Assembly: GCA_026315105.1 (NCBI GenBank)
Contig: CM048744.1
Coordinates: forward strand, 317,695,270 to 317,759,269
Length of the DNA: 64,000 nt
Direction: 5' to 3'
Source of the DNA: Locusta migratoria
Lineage: Eukaryota > Arthropoda > Insecta > Orthoptera > Acrididae
Translations under genes and position numbers: made by a program
The notes under the pieces: model-generated
What the model saw: only the letters and a program-made list of their open reading frames with translations
What the model was told of the DNA's origin: nothing
The model's database searches: none
Shown here: positions 55,510-64,000 of the stretch, piece after piece
Numbering within the stretch: the first letter of the stretch is position 1
How the letters are laid out: every line of letters starts with the position of its first letter

Positions 55510-55816
55510 ATGCTATATTCTCCCCATTCAAGAAATGTTCTGAAGGGACAAAATGTGATGTACAATTGAAGAGACATGCCGCCCCTCCTAATAAATAGAC
55601 CACCAGCCGCCACTGATCGCACTCCACTGAAGGTGAAGTGGTTAAAAATCGCATTCATTACACAATATCACGGTGGACTCTTGAAGTTGCAATCTGAGAG
55701 TAAACTACCTAGGCACTGGTTTTATGAGAAGTGGCGTGAATTCAGGTGACTAGCTGCAAACCCCGGAAGTCGGAGTTCAGACACATGTGGTTCAGAAAAC
55801 AGATGAAAATGTATAA

Positions 55817-56140
55817 ATTCAATTTCGGAAAAATAAAGAAAATTAACTACGGCATGAAACCCCTAGAACTGCGCAGAATTTCATAACGAAGCTACTGAAA
55901 TACAGCAACATGCGATTGGAAGCGTTCACAGAGACGGAAAAGGTCCAGTCTGTAAACCCGGAAAAGTGAAATAATTACAATGTCGGAAAAATAAAAATAA
56001 AAACTACGGCATGCAACCCATCGAAATGTTTACAATTTAATAAGCAAGCTATTTAATCAAGTTGTACAAGGCTCGGAGAGAATTACTGACGAAGACTGAG
56101 TGCATACTACAAGTTCGGAAATGAAACAGCAAAATTAAAA
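55817..56140 (+). repeat. About 150-bp tandem repeat, two and a part units
   Basis: Units start near 55817, 55968 and 56107. Shared: AATT(C/A)AAT(T/G)TCGGAAAAATAAA, AACTACGGCATG(A/C)AACCC, ATTT(C/A)ATAA(C/G)(G/C)AAGCTA. The third unit keeps only ACTACAAGTTCGGAAATG and following bases. Confidence 0.75.
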
Positions 56141-58292
56141 AAAGGCGTTGAGAGAAGATCGCGAAATGTTAGTGGAAATCAGAAGGATACACGCATAGTT
56201 ACTTGCCTGATGGGCATGGAAAAAATAACAGTGGAAGCTGATGGCTTTGTTCTAACAACTGACCATGTGGCACACATATCACTCACAGAAGGAAACAATA
56301 ACGAAAAATTGTACATGCACTATACAAAAATGAACATATCGTATGTTAGAAATCGGGCCCCACAAAGCTAAAATGAATTTACACAGAGTTCGTACACCAC
56401 CACATAATCACAAAAGGTTTGAATATACCTGGCCGTTATCAAACTGCAACTAGTAAGACATACACTGCGTTTATCTGTTGGAAATCACTGGATTGAAAAA
56501 CTTGAACTCATTTCTGCACACGATCAGAAGGAATATTCCAAAAAATGAACCTAAGTTCAAGAGTCTAAGTTAAACTGCTAGACAACGAATCGCTACCATC
56601 TCTGCGGACACAAGAGCAGAACCAAAACCTTACCTCACCATGATTCCAGCACAAAAAGTGACGATCGAGCGGGCAGGAGGCGCAGGAAAGCTACCAGCAA
56701 CTGGAAAATCCAAGAAAACAGCGGTGGTGGAGAGAGAAGATCTCGTGACTCGCTCTGGAGAAGGCTCATTGACTAGCTCTTAACCACACGGTGTAGAAAC
56801 CTCTTTGGTCGCATCAGCAGCAGGGGTTGGTAACGACTAACTATCGACTCTGTGCAGAGAGAACAATGCAAAGTGAGCTATCACCACCCACATTCAGACA
56901 GCCATTAGATCCTCACACATACACTTAAAGTAAAACAAATACACATTCTCACAGGGACTATGGCATAGCGGAGAAGCCGTACTTATTGCCACTTCATAAC
57001 CACAATTACAAATCATTAAAATAACAAAATCCTAGCAATATTAACTAATATTTCAGAAACTAATATTTTAAAACATGAAATAAAAATGCTATTCCTCATG
57101 CCTCGAAAAGAGTGGGGTTCTAATTTAACAAAATGTTAATCTAGCGTCATCAAATAAATCACAATTTTATAAAAAATATATGGAAGATGAACAGACGGTC
57201 GTCTTTCAATTTTAATTCAAAGTATCTCCTTTCACTCAACGTCTTTGACATACTGAGACGGAAAACTGTCTCTAGGTATATAAATTTATAATAAAAATAG
57301 GATAATGAAGGACCTGTATACTAAAAAAGAATTTCCAATTTAAAGGCAGCTCAAAGGGAAAATAAACTCATATTTTGTTTCAGTTGTCACGAGATCTTCC
57401 ATAGTCTCTCACTTATGCAAATACAGATGAGATAAAAAAAATAAGGACTAATAATTTATTCAGAATCCCTCATTATTTGTTTCTTCCGTAATGCATCTCA
57501 ACATAGAATCTATAACGCTGTCGGAGCAGCTTCTCTCTGTAAGAGCGACGACTGTATCTCGAGTTGATTGCTCGGAGTGAGACGGCCTGATTTGTATTTC
57601 TGCTTTCCACTCTCACTATGATGCCAGGAAGTAAACATTCTTCATTTACGTCAGAGCCCCGCTCTATCCTTAGCTGAGGGGTGCTGACCACCACTAACCA
57701 CCACTAACCACCACTAACAGGCTCAACCCTTGAAGTATCAAAAGTTTCTGCCAACCTTGTAGTATAAACTACCACAGCTAAAGCTATTTTGCTATGTCAT
57801 CTTTTGACATTTCATGCAAATTTTTAACGAAGTTAAAGAATAGAATCATGATAATCGTAGCTACCACATAATTTTTTACCTAGAGAGGAAATAACACACA
57901 GGAAACTATTCTTTCTTTTCAGCGCTCTGCATTAGATGTAGACGTAAGAAAATATCTATTCAACCTATAAAACCAAGCATGTTCTAAAATTAAACAGTTC
58001 TTGTGGCAACAAAGCAAATGTATACACATAGTATATCATTCACGACCTGTGCACTTATAAAGTGTTCTCAATATCTCTGAAGCAATAAGTGCTACACAAC
58101 AGAAATCACCTTCTGCTGAAGCCCTTCATTTAAACAATTGTTCTGTTATTCACGGTGAAGTGTTTCGTAATTGGTTCAGCGGTCGCTTCAGTTTCTCGCC
58201 TGTTACACGCTTGTACGAAACTCGAGAAAAACAAGTGCCAGAAAGCATATGTGCCAGTTCTAATTACAATTACGTTATTCTTACAATTAAAA
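56141..58292. other. Spacer with a 10-bp repeat, no gene
   Basis: 57686-57718 is (ACCACCACTA)n with three units. Moderately GC-balanced DNA at 56580-56900 has no open frame of note. The minus frame 57473-57694 has no recognised family. Confidence 0.35.
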
Positions 58293-58303
58293 TCAAATGT
58301 TCA

Positions 58304-58500
58304 GCCGGCCGCGGTGGCCGAGGGGACTGAGGCGCTCCAGTCACGGTCTGCACGGCTACTACGGTCGGGGGTTCGAATCCCCCCTCGGGCATGGATATTT
58401 GTGCCGTCCTAGTTCGTAAGTAGTTCATAAGTAGTTTGTACGTTTAGGGACTGATGACCCCGTAGTTAAGTCCCATAAGCTTAACAAACATTTGATTTTT
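58304..58500 (+). repeat. SINE family A, full length with 11-bp duplication
   Basis: Flanked by TCAAATGTTCA (58293-58303 and 58501-58511). Head GCCGGCCGCGGTGGCCGAGG, B-box GGTTCGAATCC, tail TTAACAAACATTTGA plus T run. It abuts an older SINE C whose tail supplied the target. Confidence 0.93.
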
Positions 58501-58511
58501 TCAAATGTTCA

Positions 58512-58702
58512 AATGTGTGTGGAATCTAATGCGACTTAATTGCTATGGTGATCAGTCCATAAGTTTTCACACTATTTGAACTAACTTATTCTGAGGACAA
58601 TACTCACACACAACCATGCCCAAGGGAGGACCTGAACCTCCTACGCGAGCAGCCGGCCATACCATCACATGGCGCCTTAGACCGCGCGGCTACTCTGCGT
58701 GA
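58512..58702 (-). repeat. SINE family C (related head, different subfamily)
   Basis: Minus strand: CGCAGAGTAGCCGCGCGGTCTAAG (A-box), GGAGGTTCAGGTCCTCC (B-box), CATGGTTGTGTGTGAGTATTG and a body ending in AATTAAGTCGCATTAGATTCC. It resembles a widespread orthopteran SINE from memory. Confidence 0.8.
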
Positions 58703-60435
58703 CATTCTTACAATTGTAACACCGTACTTTGTACGGTAGTGAGTAAAAAGCTATTTGTATTGGTAGGAGAAGTTTGGTGATTGAAATCTCATGGAAGAAG
58801 CGTGCTACAACGAAAACGCTTTTGTTTTAATATTGCGTCCCCCTTTCATACCCGTGCCCCCCCCTCTCCAAACCTCAATGAAAAAACGGAACAAATCCGA
58901 GACCTTCTTTCCGCTAATTCACTATATGCAAATCTGATTTTTTTTTTTCAATTTTTTCAACGTCCTCCCTCTATCCCGTCAGGTATTAATCGCACACTGC
59001 TCAGCAGTACTGCAGAAGACGTGGAGCAATAGTAGGGTTAGCCATCTCCTTGGGAGACGTTTTAATCTTCTAATGCTCGTGTTAATAACAGAAGGTTTAT
59101 TGTATCTTCACCATAACATTTATTTTTCCCAGTAAACGTTGTTTTCAGTTGCACCCACCAGAAATTTCGTCAGATGTATAATCTGTAAATTTGTTTTGCT
59201 TATCGATTTCTCAAAGCATCACGAAAATTTTCTAGTAATCATGTGGTGAACTACACACATATTCATGTTTAGGATCAATTGTCGCAATTTGCACTGTGAA
59301 GTTATAACTTCAGTATAATTTTAAAATGGGCTTTGCTTTTCGGACAGCAGCATAATCTGTCACAAATATTTCTGAGTTCGATACAGCCGTTTATAGCTCT
59401 GTCAGAGAGGGGCTAATATGTTACTCTCGCTCCAGTTTGTAGTTGAGAGCTACTGCCTCTTAATCTTTAGAGAGCGTCGACATTTTCATGTATGAAGCGA
59501 ACAGCTGCAGCGTGAATCGCCTCCTCATTGCCCTTGTGAAGGCTGATGCAGATAATTCAGAAGTAGGGAGCGAGAATAGTTGTAGTTGCTACGTGAAATT
59601 CATCACACTTACCTGTTATCATATATTTGATAAATAGATGACACACCAAAGTTAAATTTTCAGACATTTTAATTGGAATACCAGCAATACCGTATATCAA
59701 GTGAATCTTGAAAGATTCCTCTCTAAGCATATTCTTTCGAAACAACAGACACCACATAAATATACGTCATTAAGGAGAAGACGATCACAGATCCAGCCTT
59801 CAGTGCAGATGCACACAACGCCAGCGTTCTCGAACATGGGGGGAAGTAGCTTCTTCAAGCATGCGAAGACACGTGATAGGAGTAAAACATAATGAGGGAT
59901 TCTGGATAAAATATTAGAGTCCCTGTAACGTTGTGTTATTTTTTATTTACTTGTTTTTAGTTTTCCATTTTAGTTGCCTTTTTAATTGGAGTATTCATTT
60001 TTTAAAAAATACAGTTTGTTTATTATTCTACGTTTATTTCATTTATATCCTATCTCCATACATACAGAGCAATCGCTTTACGTAAGTGCTGTCAAAGCAT
60101 GTTTAGTTATTTCAAATGGGTATCTTTCTTCCACTCCATCCATTAATACTCTCCGACCTTCACGAAGTATGCAAATGCAAACGGTTTGATCTTGCCTTTA
60201 TTCGTTGTTAATATCTCCTCTCTTCTCTCTCTCTGTGTATCTCAGTCACCTCCCTTAGATTATAATCTCAGTTGATCTTCTGGACTACTCTCCCAAAACG
60301 TTGTAAATAATTAGTGGTTTCCGATAAAACAATACTTTTTCTTTTAATGTCTGCTTTCTTTACTGTTTATCGGTCATCTCTATGAAGCAGTATTTGTAGG
60401 GTTGGTTCAAGTTCACAACCTACAGTATTCCAAAT
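58703..60435. other. AT-rich spacer
   Basis: No gene recognised. C-run and T-run low complexity lies at 58856-58866 and 58937-58950. Confidence 0.4.
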
Positions 60436-60447
60436 AATAATTATTTG

Positions 60448-60645
60448 CCGGCCGCGGTGGCCGAGGAGACTGAGGCGCTCCAGGCACGGTCTGTACGGCC
60501 ACTACGGTCGGGGGTTCGAATCCCCCCTGGGGCATGGATATTTGTGCCGTCCTAGTTCGTAAGTAGTTTATAAGTAGTTTGTAAGTTTAGGGACTGATGA
60601 CCCCATAGTTAAGTCCCATAGACTATACAAACATTTGAACATTTG
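60448..60645 (+). repeat. SINE family A, full length with 12-bp duplication
   Basis: Flanked by AATAATTATTTG (60436-60447 and 60646-60657). Head CCGGCCGCGGTGGCCGAGGAG, B-box GGTTCGAATCC, tail CATTTGAACATTTG. It sits at or within the presumed 5' LTR of gypsy 2. Confidence 0.95.
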
Positions 60646-60657
60646 AATAATTATTTG

Positions 60658-60843
60658 TGCTACCTAGAGTGCTGTAAATTATTAATTATTCTTTGTGTTT
60701 ATTTATGGTACATGCTAGACTGAATGCAATTGTTCCGGTGATCAATTGTTTTCTGTCCGTGTGTGTAGTAATTTGTGAAATGTGAATTAAAAAAAAAAAA
60801 TCATATGCACAAGTTTTGTGTGCATTTTAACTACCATACAACA
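60658..60843 (+). repeat. Probable 5' LTR remains of gypsy 2
   Basis: The stretch directly precedes the degraded primer site and ends ...CCATACAACA. No second LTR is in the window, so its left limit is unknown and may lie left of the SINE at 60448. It shows little similarity to the gypsy 1 LTR. Confidence 0.4.
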
Positions 60844-60886
60844 AGTGGTGACTCCTATGTGATCAGAAAGAAAAAAAAAAAAAAAT

Positions 60887-61712
60887 ATGACAGAAGAAGG
60901 TAGTAATATTGAAAACTGAAATGCTAACCATGAAGTGGATAAAGTCAACGAAAAAGTTCCTCCATTTTGGACTGAAAAGCCTGATATATGGTTTTGTCTG
61001 CCTGAAGCACAATTCACTATCGCGGGAATCCATACTGAAGCAACCAAATTCAATTACTTGGTACCACAATTAGAGCCTCGTGTCGTCGAGAATATATGGG
61101 ATCTGGTGACTAGTGACGAAAGCAACAAATATTCATTAGCTAAAGAAAGACTATTAATGATTTTTAAGAAGAGTGAAGAACGTCAACTGAAGGAACTAGT
61201 TAGAGAATTAGAAATTGGAGACGTGAAACCCAGTCAGTTACTTCCGAAAATGAAAAGTGTTGGAGGAGAAAATGTTTCCGATAAAATTTTGAAGATCCTT
61301 TGGCTCGACAAATTACCTGCTAGCATCCGAAACATTTTTAATAGTTTCAGAAGAAAATGTAGACAAAACTAGGGCAACGGCGGATCGGACGATGGACATG
61401 CGAAGTACACAAGAACTTCAATATACTTCGACAGGAATGTCCGCTGTGGCGTCTGATTCTCCTATATTGGTGAAAGAGCTTCTTGTAAAAATCACAAATC
61501 TTGAAAATGATATCCGGAGATCCAGATCTCGTGAACGACAGTACAAATCGCGACAACGTTTCCGTAATAGAAGTCGCAGCACGCCGAGATACAACAGTTC
61601 AGGCAAGTACTATTACTATCATTTTCGTTTTGGTGCAAATTGCCGATCTGAGAAATGTGTCCAACCTTGCCAATGGAAAAGTGAGGGAAACACCAGTCGG
61701 CAAACACAGTAG
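60887..61712 (+). pseudogene. Gypsy 2 Gag pseudogene
   Basis: ATG at 60887, TGA at the 11th codon (60917), then the same frame reads VPPFWTEKPDIWFCLPEAQF to 61372. After a shift near 61337 the next frame continues ELQYTSTGMSAVASDSP, a basic RSRSRERQYKSRQRFRNRSR stretch and a zinc box reading YYYHFRFGANCRSEKCVQPC. The first Cys of the box in gypsy 1 (CYYH) is Tyr here, so zinc binding would be impaired. Confidence 0.88.
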
Positions 61713-62235
61713 CGGTCGAGTGTTCTGCCGAATTCTATTATACCAGACCGCCAATATCGATTATTTGTTAAAGATAACTTATGGATCGAAATTAGTATTT
61801 CTTGTTGTAGGTTTAAAACGTAGTTTTGAATGGCCTTTCATTATAGTTATTATTACAAAAGGTATAAAGATAACTTATGGATCGAAATTAATATTTCTTG
61901 TTGTAGGTTTAAAACGTAGTTTTGAATGGCCTTTCATTATAGTTATTATTACAAAAGGTATAATCGGTGCTGACTTTCTTCATCAATTTGGTTTATTGAC
62001 AGACCTAAAAAGGCGCTTATTAATTGAGCAAATGGTACATGAATCTGCACTTCAGCTTACAGTAGATGTGTCCCATTCCATTTGTTCACTAAATCATAAC
62101 TGTAAATATTTTGCAATACTTCAAAAATTTCCTGAATTAACAAAACCTACCCATACTCCCGTAGAAATTAAGCTTGATGTTAGACATTATATTACAACAC
62201 GCAGTGGCCCTCCTGCGCACTCAAAAGCTCGCTGA
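61690..62235 (+). pseudogene. Gypsy 2 protease region: active site lost, 96-bp tandem duplication
   Basis: The frame passes from DYLLK directly to ITYGSKLVFLVVGL. Relative to gypsy 1, about 39 residues including the DSG active site are deleted. The 96-bp segment 61771-61866 is then repeated at 61867-61962, almost identical and in frame (32 codons each: ITYGSKL...EWPFIIVIITKGI). It continues GADFLHQFGLLTDLKRRLLI and stops at 62235. Confidence 0.9.
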
Positions 62236-62765
62236 TTGGCTTCACATAAACTGAAATTAGCTAATTTCTAATGAATCATAATATAATTCGCCCCTCTAAA
62301 TCATAGTGGACTAGTCCTATGCATATGGTTAAAAAGGCTGATGGACAGCGGCGCGTTTGCGGAAACTACTGACGTCTTAATGACAGGACCCTTCCTGACC
62401 GCTATCCTGTTCCTCACATAAATGATGTAAATTATATTTTGGTTGGCAAGAAACAGTTCTTCAAAATTGATCTCCTAAGAGCCTACTATCAGATTCCACT
62501 AGCTGAAAGTGATAAGGAAAAGAGTTCTGTAATCACACCCTTTAGATTGTATGAATTTAATTTCATGCCATTCGGCCTCAGTAATGCACCAAGTACCTTT
62601 CAGAAATTTACCAATGAAGTTTTAAGAGATTTAGATTTCTGTTTTGCTTATGTAGATGATATATTGATTGCTTCTACCTCCCCAGAAGAACACACTCATC
62701 ATTTAAATGTCTTATTTGAACAATTGAACAAATTTTGTTTAACATTGCAAAATCTGTCTTTGTAG
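62236..62765 (+). pseudogene. Gypsy 2 reverse transcriptase remains
   Basis: After a stretch with several stops, 62439-62765 is open: FFKIDLLRAYYQIPLAESDK (motif A), FNFMPFGLSNAPSTFQKF, FAYVDDILIAS (catalytic YVDD) and EHTHHLNVLFEQLNKF. It stops at 62765. Confidence 0.9.
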
Positions 62766-63420
62766 TTCCATAAATTAAGTTTTTAGGCCGTGTAATTACT
62801 TCAGAAGGTACATAACTAAATCCAGAACGAGTAAAAGTTACTAATTTCAAATTACCGAATACTGTATGAGAATTACGTCGTTTTCTTGGCATCCTACATT
62901 TTTACCGAAGGCATTTGGCACTTGCAGCAGAACATCACGCTCTTCTAAATGATTAAAAAACACCAAGAAAAATGACAAAAGAAAAATTTTGCAGCTGGAG
63001 CAGTGTTCCAACGGAAAGAAGAGGGAATATGCTGACCAGTTGGTTTCTACTCAGAAAATTCTCACCATCCCAAAAGAAATATTCAACATATTATGGGGAA
63101 CTTCTCAGCATGTGCATGACAATAAAATATTTTCAATACCTACTTGAAGCACGATAATTTACAGTTTATACTGACCATGCTCCATTGACTTATGCTTTTA
63201 GACAGAAAAATGAAAAGGCGACACCTATGCAATTGCGTCACTTACAGTACATATCTCAATTTACAACAGATATTAGACATATTTCTGGGAAAGTCAATAG
63301 TGTGGTAGGCAATCTATCTAGACGGAAAGAAATAGTACCAATTGATTATGAAAAAATAGCTGATGCTCATGTGAAGGATGAAAAGCTCGAGAAACTTCGA
63401 TTGAATCATCATACTTAAAC
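62766..63420 (+). pseudogene. Gypsy 2 connection and RNase H remains
   Basis: Broken pieces: RRFLGILHFYRRHLALAAEH near 62875-62935, the KYSTYYGELLSMCMTIKYFQ segment (63080-63150), YTDHAPLTYAFRQKNEKATP (63168-63230) and ISGKVNSVVGNLSRR. In GEL the usual D-R-E-L is Y-G-E-L. The first-Asp part of RNase H (VDASD) appears to be deleted. Confidence 0.85.
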
Positions 63421-64000
63421 AACATGAAACTACTGGTGGAAGATTGTTATGGTGTGCTGTATCAACAGGTAACATTCGTCCTTACATTCCTCACAGTTTA
63501 GACACTAAGTTTTTCATCCTTATCACAATATGACACATTCTGGGATTCTGTAAAGTCTTCTGTAAAGTTACTCACATGTAGATCCATTTGGTCAAACATC
63601 AAGTAACATATTCAGAAATCGGCAAAATCATGCATAGCTTGCCAAAAGAACAATGTGAGTACACACACTAAATCTCCTTTTGGCCAGTTTCCAAAGCACA
63701 GATGGATGTTTCAAATATGTACATATTGACATAACAGAACGACTACCTCCATCAGATGACTTTCTTTACTGTTTAACATACATTGATCGCTTCAGTAACT
63801 GGACAGAAGTCATTCCATTACGTGATGTTCAAGCAGAAACAGTGGCAAGAGCATTTTATAACTCCTGGATAACTAGATTTGGAGCACCGAACCAAATAGT
63901 AACTGACCAAGGAGCACAGTTTAATTCAGAGTTGTTCCGTGCATTAGTTCATATTTGTGGTTCTAATCTACCACAACTTCATATAATCCACAAATGGCAA
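63421..64000 (+). pseudogene. Gypsy 2 integrase remains, incomplete at window edge
   Basis: CxACQKNN near 63640 keeps the second half of the zinc box. Then come VHIDITERLPPSDDF-like text (63718-63765, first Asp), IDRFSNWTEVIPLRDVQAET, ITRFGAPNQIVTDQGAQFNS (second Asp near 63905) and ELFRALVHICGSN. The window ends before the catalytic Glu. Confidence 0.85.

Larger units (their letters stand above)
54300..55615 (+). mobile_element. Internally deleted hAT transposon with 8-bp target duplication
   Basis: The ends read CAGTGGCGGCTACTCC at 54300 and, inverted from 55615, CAGTGGCGGCTGGTGG: 11 bp of perfect terminal repeat. A subterminal GGGGCGGC lies on both sides. The flanks ATCGCATT (54292-54299) and ATCGCACT (55616-55623) are the 8-bp duplication with one change. 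At 1,316 bp it is too short for an autonomous hAT. It holds a promoter-like region and the N-terminal part of a transposase gene. Confidence 0.92.
60846..64000 (+). mobile_element. Gypsy 2: decayed CsRn1-type element, cut by the window end
   Basis: Same protein family and order as gypsy 1, on the plus strand: primer site TGGTGACTCCTATGTGATC (60846-60864, three changes from the gypsy 1 site), gag, protease/reverse transcriptase, RNase H, integrase. Many stops, shifts and a protease deletion show an old copy. Integrase continues past 64000. Confidence 0.92.

Overview
The window looks like transposon-rich nuclear DNA from an insect with a large genome. An orthopteran (grasshopper or locust type) is the best guess. 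The grounds are very AT-rich sequence, many tRNA-derived SINEs in several families, decayed non-LTR retrotransposons, and piggyBac, hAT and mariner relics. The species guess rests on remembered repeat families and is inference. Nothing here is prokaryotic: there are no operons, ribosome binding sites or CRISPR arrays. Only one place looks like a host gene, a probable first coding exon on the minus strand at 858-1064. It ends exactly at a consensus splice donor, lies in a CpG-rich island (about 780-1500) and has a TATA-like box upstream. I could not name its protein family. Layout: 1-2.2 kb holds the putative promoter and first exon. 2.2-9.2 kb holds SINEs, an interrupted LINE fragment and a 907-bp internally deleted piggyBac element (7477-8383) with TTAA sites and matching terminal repeats. 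9.2-11.1 kb is bounded by long inverted repeats around an unidentified ORF. 11.4-21 kb carries LINE fragments, including an RNase H-bearing one at 16.5-18.6 kb. 21.3-21.85 kb is a mariner relic interrupted by a SINE that is itself interrupted by another SINE. 22.6-25.2 kb is a full-length but frameshifted piggyBac element. 25.2-35.3 kb holds LINE, mariner and Tc1-like relics, a long hairpin and a minus-strand LINE that keeps its 5' part. 37.3-43.1 kb is a LINE split by a young Ty3/gypsy element of the CsRn1/Kabuki type, which in turn carries a young SINE. 45.3-47.0 kb holds a long inverted repeat. 51-52 kb is a hAT transposase relic. 54.3-55.6 kb is an internally deleted hAT element with 8-bp target duplications. 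60.4-64.0 kb is an old plus-strand copy of the same gypsy family, running off the window end. How the parts relate: this is a layered record of insertions, not a pathway. Nesting and target-site duplications give a relative order: LINEs and mariner oldest, then gypsy 1, then the main SINE family, which inserted several times with near-perfect duplications. Two deleted DNA transposons (7477-8383 and 54300-55615) keep coding capacity for end-binding or zinc-finger domains but not the catalytic core. They are the most interesting candidates for trans-acting regulators of their families.
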